A stretch of 64,000 nt of DNA from Marinobacterium weihaiense. Lineage in GTDB: Bacteria > Pseudomonadota > Gammaproteobacteria > Pseudomonadales > Balneatricaceae. The stretch is from contig NZ_JAHQZT010000005.1 in NCBI RefSeq assembly GCF_019061305.1, positions 124,001 to 188,000 on the forward strand. The letters are read 5' to 3'. Under the pieces are notes generated by a model, which was not told the DNA's origin, ran no database searches, and saw only the letters and a list, made by a program, of their open reading frames with translations. The position numbers and the translations under genes were made by a program. Of the stretch, positions 1-8,638 are shown piece after piece (positions within the stretch are counted from its first letter, which is position 1; each line of letters starts with the position of its first letter).

Positions 1-471
1 CTCTATGTGGTGCTGCCGCTGGTGGCCGGTGCCTGGACCCGTCACCGGCTGGAAAAACAGGGTGATGGCCAGGCACTTGACGTGTTGTTGCACCGGCTCA
101 AGCCCTGGTCGATCCTGGGGCTGCTGGCGACCGTGGTGCTGTTGTTCGGGTTCCAGGCCGAGACCCTGATTGGCCAGCCACAGACCATCGTGCTGATTGC
201 CATCCCGCTGCTGATTCAGACCTACGGTATTTTCTTTCTGGCTTACCTGGCCGCCTATCGGCTGCGCCTGCCGCATCGGGTGGCGGCTCCGGCCTGCATG
301 ATCGGCACTTCCAATTTCTTCGAGCTGGCCGTGGCGGTGGCCATTTCCTTGTTCGGGCTGCATTCGGGCGCGGCGCTGGCGACCGTGGTCGGTGTGCTGG
401 TGGAGGTGCCGGTGATGCTGTCGCTGGTGGCCTTTGCCAACCGGACTCGACACTGGTTTCCAGCGGCTTGA
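1..471 (+). CDS. acr3: ACR3-family arsenite efflux permease, C-terminal part
   Basis: This is the 3' end of a gene that enters from outside the window; the reading frame is open from base 1. The 156 visible residues contain about four membrane segments and match the C-terminal half of the ACR3 branch of the bile acid:sodium symporter superfamily. The best markers are the stretch reading [13 protein letters not shown] and then [11 protein letters not shown], which are conserved in ACR3. ACR3 exports arsenite from the cytoplasm using the proton-motive force. It lies 50 bases upstream of an arsenate-linked GAPDH gene, which supports the arsenic role. The upstream part, probably with an arsR or arsC gene, is not visible. 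Confidence 0.88.
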   Translation, partial: LYVVLPLVAGAWTRHRLEKQGDGQALDVLLHRLKPWSILGLLATVVLLFGFQAETLIGQPQTIVLIAIPLLIQTYGIFFLAYLAAYRLRLPHRVAAPACMIGTSNFFELAVAVAISLFGLHSGAALATVVGVLVEVPVMLSLVAFANRTRHWFPAA

Positions 472-520
472 TGCGGCGGAATAGCTGAGCTGGTTGTGCA
501 ACTGTTTTGAGGATATATCA

Positions 521-1534
521 ATGACGATGAAAGTTGGTATTAACGGCTTTGGGCGCATGGGGCGTCTGACCATGCGCGCGCTGTATTACCTGGCGGATGA
601 TGTTGAGGTCGTGCAGATCAATGACCCGGCCGGTGATGCGACAACATTGGCGCACCTGATGAATTTCGATTCGGTGCATGGCCGCTGGCGTCATGAGGCG
701 GAAGCTGAAGCGGGCAAGATCATCGTGGATGGCCAGCACACTCTAGTGATTGGCAACAAGGCGATCAGTGATACCGACTGGTCCGGCTGCGATCTGGTGA
801 TCGAAGCGTCCGGCAAGATGAAGACTCGGGCGCTGTTACAGGCTTATCTGGATCAGGGCGTGAAGCGGGTGGTGGTGACCGCGCCGGTGAAGGAAGAGGG
901 TGTGCTCAATATCGTGATGGGCGTGAACGATGATCTGTACGACCCCGAGCAGTATCCGATCGTCACGGCCGCATCCTGCACCACCAACTGTCTGGCCCCG
1001 GTGGTGAAGGTGATCCATGAGCAGCTGGGCATCAAGCACGGTTCCATGACCACCATTCACGATATCACCAACACCCAGACCATTCTGGATGCGCCACACA
1101 AGGATCTACGCCGAGCCCGCGCCTGCGGCATGAGTCTGATTCCCACCACCACCGGCTCCGCCACGGCGATCACGCATATCTTCCCGGAACTGAAGGGCAA
1201 ACTGAACGGTCATGCGATCCGCGTGCCCCTGGCCAATGCCTCGATCACCGACTGTGTCTTCGAAGTTGAGTGCGAAACCTCGGTGGATGAGGTCAACGCA
1301 CTGTTGAAGCAGGCGGCCGAAGGGGAGCTGCAGGGCGTGCTTGGTTACGAAGAGCGTCCGCTGGTGTCGATCGATTATCGTACCGATCCACGTTCCAGCG
1401 TGGTCGATGCCCTGTCCACCATGGTGGTGAATGGCACCCAAGTGAAACTCTACCTCTGGTACGACAACGAGTGGGGCTATGCCAACCGTACGGCGGAACT
1501 GGCGCTGAAGGTTGGACGGCTGGATCAGGCGTAA
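521..1534 (+). CDS. ArsJ-associated glyceraldehyde-3-phosphate dehydrogenase
   Basis: A 337-residue GAPDH. The N terminus has the Rossmann fingerprint [10 protein letters not shown], and the catalytic motif SCTTNC places the nucleophile at about Cys153. In ars operons that also carry arsJ, this enzyme uses arsenate in place of phosphate to make 1-arseno-3-phosphoglycerate, which ArsJ then exports. The role here is inferred from the neighbouring acr3 and arsJ. The start at 521 is preferred because a GAGG ribosome-binding site lies about ten bases upstream and the protein then begins just before the Rossmann motif; an in-frame upstream start at 494 would add nine residues of unlikely sequence. 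The gene is separated from arsJ by about 690 bases of repeats, which is unusual for this pair. Confidence 0.93.
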   Translation: MTMKVGINGFGRMGRLTMRALYYLADDVEVVQINDPAGDATTLAHLMNFDSVHGRWRHEAEAEAGKIIVDGQHTLVIGNKAISDTDWSGCDLVIEASGKMKTRALLQAYLDQGVKRVVVTAPVKEEGVLNIVMGVNDDLYDPEQYPIVTAASCTTNCLAPVVKVIHEQLGIKHGSMTTIHDITNTQTILDAPHKDLRRARACGMSLIPTTTGSATAITHIFPELKGKLNGHAIRVPLANASITDCVFEVECETSVDEVNALLKQAAEGELQGVLGYEERPLVSIDYRTDPRSSVVDALSTMVVNGTQVKLYLWYDNEWGYANRTAELALKVGRLDQA

Positions 1535-1537
1535 TCA

Positions 1538-1634
1538 TGCTGGTTGCTGGTTGCTGGTTGCTGGTTGCTGGTTGCTGGTTGCTGGTTGCTGGTTGCTGGT
1601 TGCTGGTTGCTGGTTGCTGGTTGCTGGTTGCTGG
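1538..1634 (+). repeat. Tandem array of a 7-bp unit (TTGCTGG), about 14 copies
   Basis: Starting three bases after the GAPDH stop codon, the sequence repeats TTGCTGG without visible interruption for 97 bases. The period of 7 is not a multiple of 3, so it creates open frames on both strands that are artefacts, not genes. Such arrays change copy number by replication slippage and are useful strain markers. Confidence 0.97.
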
Positions 1635-1643
1635 TGCCGCCGG

Positions 1644-1885
1644 CCAAAGGCAGGCCTTCCGGTGACACGCAATTGGCATCCATGCCGCTCGACGGCGCCG
1701 TCCCTGGCGCCGACGGTCACCGGCAGGCCTGCCTTCAGCCTCTGATAGTTTGGCTGCGAGGCTCCAGGCGGGCCTGAATTTGGCACTCAGGTTGTTGAGG
1801 GCACCGGGTATCCGATAGCCGGCCGTTGGACGCCATGGATGGCGTCCATCGAGCGAACAGGGAGGTGACAGCGCGTCGGATAGCG
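1644..1885. repeat. Direct repeat copy 1 (242 bp), palindrome-rich
   Basis: This copy is closely matched at 1926-2167, offset by exactly 282 bases. Its first part is a long stem-loop: the 20 bases at 1647-1666 pair with those at 1716-1735 with one mismatch. Inside and downstream are smaller hairpins, including GGACGCCAT/ATGGCGTCC around 1828-1847. No protein is supported. It looks like a BIME or MITE-like intergenic repeat, but family identity cannot be decided from this window. Confidence 0.9.
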
Positions 1886-1925
1886 TATGCGCGGTGACCG
1901 CTTCAGCCATGAGGGTGGCCTCCGC

Positions 1926-2167
1926 CCAAAGGCGAACCTCCCGATGACGCGCAATTGGCATCCATGCCGCTCGACGGCGCCGTTCCTGGCGCCGACGGTC
2001 ACCGGCAGACCTGCCTTCAGCCTCTGATAGCTTGGCTGCGAGGCTCCAGGCGGGCCTGAATTTGGCACTCAGGTTGTTGAGGGCACCGGGTATCCGATAG
2101 CCGACCGCTGGACGCCAGGGATGGCGTCCATTGAGCGAACAGGGAGGTGACAGCGCGTCGGATAGCG
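1926..2167. repeat. Direct repeat copy 2 (242 bp), diverged stem
   Basis: Second copy of the element at 1644-1885. The central and 3' portions are almost identical to copy 1, but the left arm of the large stem (from 1928) has accumulated several changes, so this copy would fold less well. About 40 unrelated bases separate the two copies, and arsJ begins 60 bases after this one. Any promoter or ribosome entry for arsJ must lie in 2168-2227 unless transcription reads through from the GAPDH gene. Confidence 0.9.
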
Positions 2168-2227
2168 GCTACCCAGCGGCCGACACGCCAAAAGTTTTGA
2201 ATACCGAATCCATACAATGAACGAGCA

Positions 2228-3469
2228 ATGACCATGCTGAGCCAGCTTTCCCCCGCCATTCGCCAGTACTTGGTGGTGACCGGCAACTACTGGGCCTTTA
2301 CCCTGACCGACGGTGCCTTGCGCATGCTGGTGGTGCTGCATTTCCATGGGCTGGGCTACTCGCCGCTGGAGATTGCCCTGCTGTTTCTGTTCTACGAAAT
2401 CTTCGGGGTGATGACCAACCTGGTTGGCGGCTGGCTTGGCGCTCATCTGGGGCTGAATCGCATCATGAATATCGGTTTGGGCCTGCAGGTGGTGGCGTTG
2501 GCGATGCTGCTGGTGCCGCCTGCCTGGCTGACGGTGCCCTGGGTGATGACGGCACAGGCGCTGTCGGGAATCGCCAAGGATCTGAACAAGATGAGCGCCA
2601 AAAGCTCGATCAAGCTGCTGGTACCGTCGGATGCACAGGGCACGCTCTATAAGTGGGTGGCGATCCTGACCGGCTCCAAGAATGCGCTCAAGGGAGCGGG
2701 CTTTTTCCTTGGCGGTGCCTTGTTGATGGGGCTGGGATTTGCCGGTGCCGTGGGGGCCATGGTCGGTGCACTGACATTGGTTTGGCTGCTCAGTCTGGTG
2801 CTGCTGAAAAAGGATCTGGGCAAGGCGAAAAACAAGCCGAAATTCCGCGATATCTTCTCCAAGAGCGGGGCGATCAATATCCTCTCCGCCGCGCGAATGT
2901 GTCTGTTCGGTGCCCGTGATGTCTGGTTCGTGGTGGCCCTGCCGGTGTTTCTGTCGCAGACACTGGGCTGGACTCACACGCAGACAGGCGGCTTCCTGGC
3001 GCTCTGGGTGATCGGCTATGGCCTGGTGCAAGCGATGGCGCCGAGGATTACCGGCAAGGCCGCCGGGCGGGTGCCGGAGGGCCGTGTAGCGACCGTATGG
3101 GCAGCGGGGCTGGCCGTATTGCCGGTGCTGATCGCGTTGGGACTTATGGCAGGGTTCGATCCGGCCTGGACGCTGATCGGTGGTCTGCTGCTGTTTGGTG
3201 CTGTATTTGCGATCAATTCATCGCTGCATAGTTACCTGATCGTCAGCTATGCTGGCAGTGATGGCGTGTCGCTGGATGTGGGCTTTTACTACATGGCTAA
3301 TGCGCTGGGGCGCCTGATCGGTACGCTGTTGTCGGGGTGGGTGTTTCAGCTGTCGGGGCAGGGCAGCAGCGGGCTGCAGGCCTGCCTGTGGATCTCGGCG
3401 GGAATGCTGGCGTTGACGGTACTGGTCTCGCTGGGGTTGCCACGGCGACAGCCGTTTTCAATGGGGTGA
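2228..3469 (+). CDS. arsJ: Organoarsenical efflux MFS transporter ArsJ
   Basis: A 413-residue major facilitator protein with about 12 hydrophobic segments. The N-terminal block YLVVTGNYWAFTLTDGALRM and the segment GIAKDLNKMSAKSSIK are characteristic of ArsJ. ArsJ exports 1-arseno-3-phosphoglycerate made by its partner GAPDH; the product then breaks down outside the cell to arsenate, giving arsenate resistance. The partner gene lies upstream at 521-1534, on the same strand. A second in-frame ATG at 2234 is an alternative start. No convincing ribosome-binding site is visible before either, which could reflect disturbance by the upstream repeats. Confidence 0.94.
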   Translation: MTMLSQLSPAIRQYLVVTGNYWAFTLTDGALRMLVVLHFHGLGYSPLEIALLFLFYEIFGVMTNLVGGWLGAHLGLNRIMNIGLGLQVVALAMLLVPPAWLTVPWVMTAQALSGIAKDLNKMSAKSSIKLLVPSDAQGTLYKWVAILTGSKNALKGAGFFLGGALLMGLGFAGAVGAMVGALTLVWLLSLVLLKKDLGKAKNKPKFRDIFSKSGAINILSAARMCLFGARDVWFVVALPVFLSQTLGWTHTQTGGFLALWVIGYGLVQAMAPRITGKAAGRVPEGRVATVWAAGLAVLPVLIALGLMAGFDPAWTLIGGLLLFGAVFAINSSLHSYLIVSYAGSDGVSLDVGFYYMANALGRLIGTLLSGWVFQLSGQGSSGLQACLWISAGMLALTVLVSLGLPRRQPFSMG

Positions 3470-3590
3470 GCGAGTGGGCAAAACAGCTCTTCATATTTCC
3501 ATATCGTCTAGATTTGTTAATATTTATTCTTTTATGGAATCAAAATAACCCTGTATCTTAGTGGCTTTTATTTGGATACGGGTTATCGCT

Positions 3591-5369
3591 GTGGAGTGGC
3601 AAGGCTGGTTCGCACTGGGTTCTATGTTGGCGGCGCTGGCGGTTCTGGTTCTGACGCGGACCGGTCCGCACATCGTCATGATGGCAGTACTGGCGCTGCT
3701 CAGTATCAGCGGCGTCCTGACTCCGAATGAGGCGTTGGCAGGGTTTGCCAATTCCGGGTTGATCACCGTGGCCTGCATGTTTGTGGTCGCGGCCGGTATT
3801 CACTCTTCCGGCGGTGTCGATCTGCTGGTGCACAAGGTGCTGGGGCGACCCGAGGGCGTGCGAGGGGCGCTGGGGCGCATTTTTGCACCGGTGGTTCTGC
3901 TCAGCGGTTTCCTCAACAACACGCCGGTGGTTGCCACCATGATCCCGGCCATTCACGCCTGGTCGCGCAAGATCAACGTGCCGGCTTCCAAATTGATGAT
4001 TCCACTGAGTTACAGCGCCATTCTGGGCGGCACGCTGACGCTGATCGGTACCAGCACCAATCTGGTCGTGAACGGCCAGTACCAGCAGCTCACCGGCGAG
4101 GCAGGCCTGTCGTTGTTCTCCATTACGGCGGTGGCGCTGCCGGTGGTGCTGGTGGGGGTGCTGTTCATCTGGTTGGTGTTCCCGCGCATGTTACCGGACC
4201 GCAGCGACAAGCGGGCATTTGCCAACCTGCGTGAATTTACCCTGGAAGTTGCGGTGGCGCCGGATGGCCCGCTGGTGGGCCAGACGGTGGAACAGGCCGG
4301 GCTGCGCAGCTTGGACCGGGTGTATCTGGTCGAGATCGAGCGCAAGGGCAATATCGTCACGGCCGTATCTTCGGAAGAGAAATTGCAGGGCGGTGACCGC
4401 CTGGTCTTTGCCGGCGATACCGAGGCCATTTCGGACCTGCTACGCATCAACGGCATCGTGCCCTCACCGGAAAACGGACATTCCGACACCCTCAATCAGG
4501 ATCGGGCCGAGCGCTGTCTGGTCGAGGCGGTGGTCTCGACGCACTGCGATGCCGTGGGGCATGCCATTCGGGATGCCCGCTTTCGTGATCGCTATGGCGC
4601 GGTGGTGCTGGCCGTGGCCCGCAGCGGCGAGCGTATCCAGGGCAACCTGGGCAATATTCGTCTGGAAGCCGGCGATACCCTGCTGCTGGAAGCGCGCCCG
4701 GCCTTTGTCAGCCGTCAGCGCTACAACAAGGACTTTCTGCTGATCAATGATCTGGACAAGACCCAGCCGCGCCATGAGCGTGCCTGGCTGGCCTGGGGCA
4801 TTTTGGCCGCGGTGGTTTTGGCCGCGGGCACCGGGCTGGTCAGCATGCTCAATGCCGCACTGGTGGGTGCGGGGTTGATGGTAGTGACCGGCTGTTGCAA
4901 CGTGGCCCAGGCGGAGAAAAGCCTGGACCTGACGGTGATCCTGACCATTGCCGCATCCTTTGCGTTGGGTGCTGCGCTGCAGAAAACCGGAGTGGCCACC
5001 TTTCTGGCCGATGGCATCCTTGACTTGAGCGCGGGTACGCCCTGGCTGCTGTTGATCTTGACCTACCTGGCGGTGTCGGTGTTGACGGAGATGATCACCA
5101 ACAATGCGGCCGCGGTGCTGATGTTGCCGATCGTGCTGGAGGTAACGGAAAAGGCGCAGTTGAACCAGGAACCCTTCATTTTTGCCATCATGATCGCGGC
5201 CTCGGCCAGCTTTGCCACGCCGCTGGGCTATCAGACCAACCTGATGGTGTATGGCCCCGGTGGCTATCGCTTTACCGATTTTCTCAAGGTCGGGGTGCCG
5301 ATGAACCTGCTGGTGGCGGTCGTGACGCTGACGACCCTGTTGCTGGGGTGGCCGCTGGTACGGGGGTGA
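3591..5369 (+). CDS. SLC13-family permease with two TrkA-C domains
   Basis: A roughly 592-residue inner-membrane permease. The N-terminal half has hydrophobic segments with the motif FLNNTPVVATMIP, the middle (about residues 205-390) carries two cytoplasmic TrkA-C (RCK_C) domains, and the C-terminal half returns to membrane segments with a second related motif, TEMITNNAAAVLMLP. This matches the SLC13/DASS-like group often annotated as sulfate or dicarboxylate permeases. The substrate cannot be decided; the cys genes are 20 kb away. The start chosen is GTG 3591, giving the family-like N terminus EWQGWFALGS; GTG 3561 is in frame and would add ten residues. Neither has a strong ribosome-binding site. 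Confidence 0.88.
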   Translation: MEWQGWFALGSMLAALAVLVLTRTGPHIVMMAVLALLSISGVLTPNEALAGFANSGLITVACMFVVAAGIHSSGGVDLLVHKVLGRPEGVRGALGRIFAPVVLLSGFLNNTPVVATMIPAIHAWSRKINVPASKLMIPLSYSAILGGTLTLIGTSTNLVVNGQYQQLTGEAGLSLFSITAVALPVVLVGVLFIWLVFPRMLPDRSDKRAFANLREFTLEVAVAPDGPLVGQTVEQAGLRSLDRVYLVEIERKGNIVTAVSSEEKLQGGDRLVFAGDTEAISDLLRINGIVPSPENGHSDTLNQDRAERCLVEAVVSTHCDAVGHAIRDARFRDRYGAVVLAVARSGERIQGNLGNIRLEAGDTLLLEARPAFVSRQRYNKDFLLINDLDKTQPRHERAWLAWGILAAVVLAAGTGLVSMLNAALVGAGLMVVTGCCNVAQAEKSLDLTVILTIAASFALGAALQKTGVATFLADGILDLSAGTPWLLLILTYLAVSVLTEMITNNAAAVLMLPIVLEVTEKAQLNQEPFIFAIMIAASASFATPLGYQTNLMVYGPGGYRFTDFLKVGVPMNLLVAVVTLTTLLLGWPLVRG

Positions 5370-5374
5370 AATCG

Positions 5375-5398
5375 GAGCCGAAGTGGTCTTCGGCTCCG
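5375..5398. terminator. Convergent hairpin between SLC13 permease and nhaB
   Basis: A perfect 10-bp stem (GGAGCCGAAG / CTTCGGCTCC) with a TGGT loop lies between two convergent genes. There is no clear T-run on either side, so it may stop transcription only partly or protect 3' ends. Confidence 0.65.
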
Positions 5399-5404
5399 TG
5401 CCGG

Positions 5405-6910
5405 TCAGGTAAACAGAATGACCGAGATCAGGCCGACGCTGCCCAGTACCAGAGTGTAGGGCAGTGCCATGATGACCATGCGGCCGTAGGACAGTCGTAC
5501 CAGGGGGGCAATGGCCGAGGTCAGCAGAAACAGGAAGGCTGCCTGACCGTTAGGCGTGGCGACACTGGGCAGGTTGGTGCCGGTGTTGATGGCGATGGCC
5601 AGCTGGTCGAAGTGGGCCCGCGTAATGTCACCGGCATCCAGCGCCTGCTTCACTTCACTGATATACACCGTGGCGACAAACACGTTATCGGAAATCATCG
5701 ACAGCAAGCCGTTGGCAAGGAAAAACATGCCCGGCTGTTGTTCCGGCGGCAGTGACAGCACCCAGGTGATGATCGGCGAAAACAGATGCTGTTCGTGGAT
5801 CACGGCCACGATGGCAAAAAAGACCACCAACAGCGCCGTGAAGGGCAGCGCTTCCTCAAAGGCCTTGCCGATCTGATGCTCGTCGGTCACGCCATTGAAA
5901 GACGTGATCAGGATGATCACCAGCAGCCCGGTCAGGCCGACCTCCGCCAAATGCAGGGCAAGGCCCACCACCAGCACTGCAGCCGCAAGCGCCTGCACGA
6001 TCAGGGCCGCCTTTTGTGCCTGGGTGCGTCTGGCGCGTTCCGCTTCGGCAAATTCCTTCAGTACCTGTAGCACCGGGCGCGGCAGCTTGGCGCCATAGCC
6101 GAACAATTGCAGTTTCTCCAGTACCACGCAGGTTAACAGGCCGGCGGCGAGAACCGGCATCGAGACCGGCGCCATCAGCAGGAAGAATTCGGCAAAATCC
6201 CAGCCGGCCGTCTTGGCGATCAGCAGGTTCTGCGGCTCACCTACCAGCGTGCAGACGCCGCCCAGCGCGGTGCCGACGGCACTGTGCATCAGCAGGCTGC
6301 GCAGAAAGGCACGAAACCCTTCCAGGTCGCTACGGTGCAGGTCGACGACGTCATGATCGGACACAGGATTATGGTCCTTGTGCTGATGCCCCTTGCCGGA
6401 CGCGACCTTGTGATACACCGAGTAGAATCCCACGGCCACGCTGATGATGACGGCCGTTACGGTCAGGGCATCGAGAAATGCGGACAGCAGCGCCGCGGTC
6501 ATGCTGAACAGCAGCGCCAGCAGGTACTTGGAGCGCACGTGCAGCAGAATATTGGTGAACGTCACCAGCAACAGGCTTTTCATGAAATAGATCCCGGCTA
6601 CCATGAACATCAGCAGCAGGATGACCGGGAGATTGGTTTCCACCTCATGGTACAGGGCTTCGGGGCTGGTCATACCCAGCAGCAGGGCTTCGGTCGCCAG
6701 CAGTCCGCCGGGCAGCAGCGGGTAGCACTTGAGCGCCATGGCCAGGGTGAAGATGAACTCGCCGATCAGCAGCCAGCCGGTAACCTGGGGGCCGAGCGTC
6801 CAGAGTGCAACAGGGTTGATAACAAGGAAGAGTACAATCAGCTGCTTGTACCAGGCAGGGGCAGAGCCCAGAAAGTTGTGCGCAAAGGCACTCATACTGG
6901 TTGTGGGCAT
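5405..6910 (-). CDS. nhaB: Sodium/proton antiporter NhaB
   Basis: A 501-residue inner-membrane protein close in length to E. coli NhaB. Recognisable NhaB blocks include [13 protein letters not shown] near the N terminus and [19 protein letters not shown]. NhaB exchanges cytoplasmic Na+ for external H+ and supports pH and sodium homeostasis. It is a single gene on the minus strand, convergent with the SLC13 permease gene. A second in-frame ATG lies 15 bases downstream at 6895. NhaD is also encoded in this window (42318-43559), so the cell has at least two sodium/proton antiporters of different families. Confidence 0.95.
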   Translation of the reverse strand: MPTTSMSAFAHNFLGSAPAWYKQLIVLFLVINPVALWTLGPQVTGWLLIGEFIFTLAMALKCYPLLPGGLLATEALLLGMTSPEALYHEVETNLPVILLLMFMVAGIYFMKSLLLVTFTNILLHVRSKYLLALLFSMTAALLSAFLDALTVTAVIISVAVGFYSVYHKVASGKGHQHKDHNPVSDHDVVDLHRSDLEGFRAFLRSLLMHSAVGTALGGVCTLVGEPQNLLIAKTAGWDFAEFFLLMAPVSMPVLAAGLLTCVVLEKLQLFGYGAKLPRPVLQVLKEFAEAERARRTQAQKAALIVQALAAAVLVVGLALHLAEVGLTGLLVIILITSFNGVTDEHQIGKAFEEALPFTALLVVFFAIVAVIHEQHLFSPIITWVLSLPPEQQPGMFFLANGLLSMISDNVFVATVYISEVKQALDAGDITRAHFDQLAIAINTGTNLPSVATPNGQAAFLFLLTSAIAPLVRLSYGRMVIMALPYTLVLGSVGLISVILFT

Positions 6911-7285
6911 GACAACGGTCTCATGTGTCCGCCGGACGGGCGGAAATATTGTTATTGGTGTAGAAACCGGCTCGCGGGCCGTGGTCGACGACCCGACGGG
7001 AGGCGGCCTGTTCCGGTACAGGCCGAGGAGGCGGAAGCTCCAGCGCTGCGGGGGCGCATGGGGAGTCGTGCAGGGTGTATCAAGCGCAGGAACCTGATCA
7101 ACCTGAAGCCTGTTGCGGATAGAGCGTGCACTCTAGCATGAGGCCAAGAGGCGTTATATACGACAACAGGCTAAGGGGTCGAATGGCGGCCATGCCTGCT
7201 GCCAAAGTGCTGTCCGTAATCCTGAATCGACCCCGGGGGGAGAGTGCTGCATAATCCTCGTACACAATCTGCACAGGGAGATGTC
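6911..7285. other. Divergent intergenic region nhaB / nfeD-like, structured
   Basis: No gene is seen in these 375 bases. The half nearest nhaB has strong hairpin potential when read on the minus strand, for example GGCCTGT-ACCGGA-ACAGGCC around 7004-7025. An inverted pair GGGGTCGA/TCGACCCC spans about 7174-7235. It should hold the promoters of both flanking genes, but no convincing consensus promoter was recognised. Confidence 0.5.
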
Positions 7286-7741
7286 ATGGCGTTTCAGATC
7301 GAGTACTGGCACTGGGTGGTGTTCGGCATGTTGCTGATCATGGCTGAGCTGGTGGTGCCCAGCTTTACCATTTTCTGGTTCGGCCTGGGGGCGCTGTTGA
7401 TAGCTGCGTTGCTGTGGCTGATGCCTGAGCTGGGCATGAGTGTCCAGCTGGTGGCCTGGGCGGTTGGTTCAAGCCTGTTTGCGCTGGCCTGGTTCAAGCT
7501 GCTGCGACCGATGATGGCAGATCGCACCAAGGCGGGGATTGCCCGCGAAGCCGTGCTGGGCGAAACCGGCCAGGTCATTCTGGCTCCTCAGCCGCCGCGC
7601 CGGGGGCAGGTCCGTTTTTCCACGCCGGTACTGGGGGATGATGAATGGGAGTTTATTTGTGAAGAACCCGTTGCCATCGGTGATCGGGTGATGATCACTG
7701 AAATTTCGGGCAACACGCTGATTGTGAAAAAGCGCGGCTGA
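7286..7741 (+). CDS. NfeD-family membrane protein
   Basis: A 151-residue protein with two or three N-terminal membrane segments and a C-terminal OB-fold-like domain (ending TEISGNTLIVKKRG), the short NfeD type without a protease domain. NfeD proteins pair with SPFH/stomatin proteins in membrane microdomains; the adjacent downstream gene is exactly such a protein, so the two likely form an operon. The start at 7286 is chosen because AGGGAG lies six bases upstream; the frame extends further up to 7244 but without a ribosome site. Confidence 0.88.
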   Translation: MAFQIEYWHWVVFGMLLIMAELVVPSFTIFWFGLGALLIAALLWLMPELGMSVQLVAWAVGSSLFALAWFKLLRPMMADRTKAGIAREAVLGETGQVILAPQPPRRGQVRFSTPVLGDDEWEFICEEPVAIGDRVMITEISGNTLIVKKRG

Positions 7742-7774
7742 TGGCTGCACAACTTTGAAGAAAGGAGTTCGAAT

Positions 7775-8635
7775 ATGATGATCGACGGACTGACCATGGC
7801 TGGCGTTTTTCTGGCACTGGTTGTGGTAACCCTGTTTCTGGGGGTCAAGACGGTCCCCCAGGGCAGCAAACATGTTGTACAGCGCCTGGGTAAGTATCAC
7901 CGCACACTGGGGCCGGGTCTGAACGTGATATTTCCCTATATCGACAGTGTTGCTTACAAGGTCACCACCAAGGATATCGTGCTGGATATTCCCTCTCAGG
8001 AGGTGATCACGCTGGATAACGCGGTCATCATTGCCAATGCGGTGGCCTACATCAATATCGTCTCGCCGGAAAAGGCCGTGTACGGGGTTGAGGACTACAG
8101 CCTGGCGATCCAGAACCTTGTGCAAACGTCGCTGCGTTCCATTGTCGGCGAGATGAGCCTGGATGAGGCGCTGTCCAACCGGGATCAAATCAAGGCCAAG
8201 CTCAAGGGCGCGATTTCGGACGATATCTCGGACTGGGGTATCACGCTGAAGACCGTTGAAATCCAGGATATTAACCCGTCGCAGACTATGCAGATGGCGA
8301 TGGAAGAGCAGGCCGCTGCCGAGCGTCAGCGCCGGGCCACCGTGACCCGTGCCGATGGGGAAAAGGCTGCGGCCATTCTGGAAGCTGAAGGGCGCCTGGA
8401 GGCGTCGCGCCGGGATGCGGAAGCCAAGGTTGTACTGGCCCAGGCAAGCCAGTCGGCGATCGAGAAGGTAACCTCGGCCATTCAGGGCAACGAGCTGCCG
8501 GTGATGTACCTGCTGGGTGACAAGTACGTAGAGTCGATCAAGGAAATGTCGCAAGGCGAAAACGCCAAGATCGTGTTGTTGCCCGGTGATATCCCGGCGG
8601 CCGTCCGTGGCATCATGGGTGGGCTGGGCAAGTAA
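7775..8635 (+). CDS. SPFH/Band 7 (stomatin-like, QmcA type) membrane protein
   Basis: A 286-residue protein with one N-terminal membrane anchor (about residues 7-25) and an SPFH domain marked by VPQGSKHVVQRLGKYHRTLGPGLN. An alanine- and glutamate-rich helical stretch follows (about residues 180-235), as expected for oligomerising stomatin or QmcA-like proteins. An AAGGAG ribosome site precedes the ATG. It lies 33 bases downstream of the nfeD-like gene, the classic NfeD-SPFH pair. These proteins scaffold membrane complexes and modulate FtsH-type proteolysis in some bacteria; the specific client here is unknown. Confidence 0.92.
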   Translation: MMIDGLTMAGVFLALVVVTLFLGVKTVPQGSKHVVQRLGKYHRTLGPGLNVIFPYIDSVAYKVTTKDIVLDIPSQEVITLDNAVIIANAVAYINIVSPEKAVYGVEDYSLAIQNLVQTSLRSIVGEMSLDEALSNRDQIKAKLKGAISDDISDWGITLKTVEIQDINPSQTMQMAMEEQAAAERQRRATVTRADGEKAAAILEAEGRLEASRRDAEAKVVLAQASQSAIEKVTSAIQGNELPVMYLLGDKYVESIKEMSQGENAKIVLLPGDIPAAVRGIMGGLGK

Positions 8636-8638
8636 GTG

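Noticed and set aside
1535-1961. Long open frames on both strands over the 7-bp tandem array and first direct repeat, with repetitive peptides
   Set aside because: A 7-bp period gives stop-free repetitive frames in every phase; there is no ribosome site, no family match and the frames shift with copy number.
2069-3031. Long minus-strand open frame opposite arsJ
   Set aside because: Its peptide is rich in His, Gln and Arg, typical of a shadow of GC-rich membrane-protein coding, and it crosses the direct repeat; arsJ on the plus strand is well supported.
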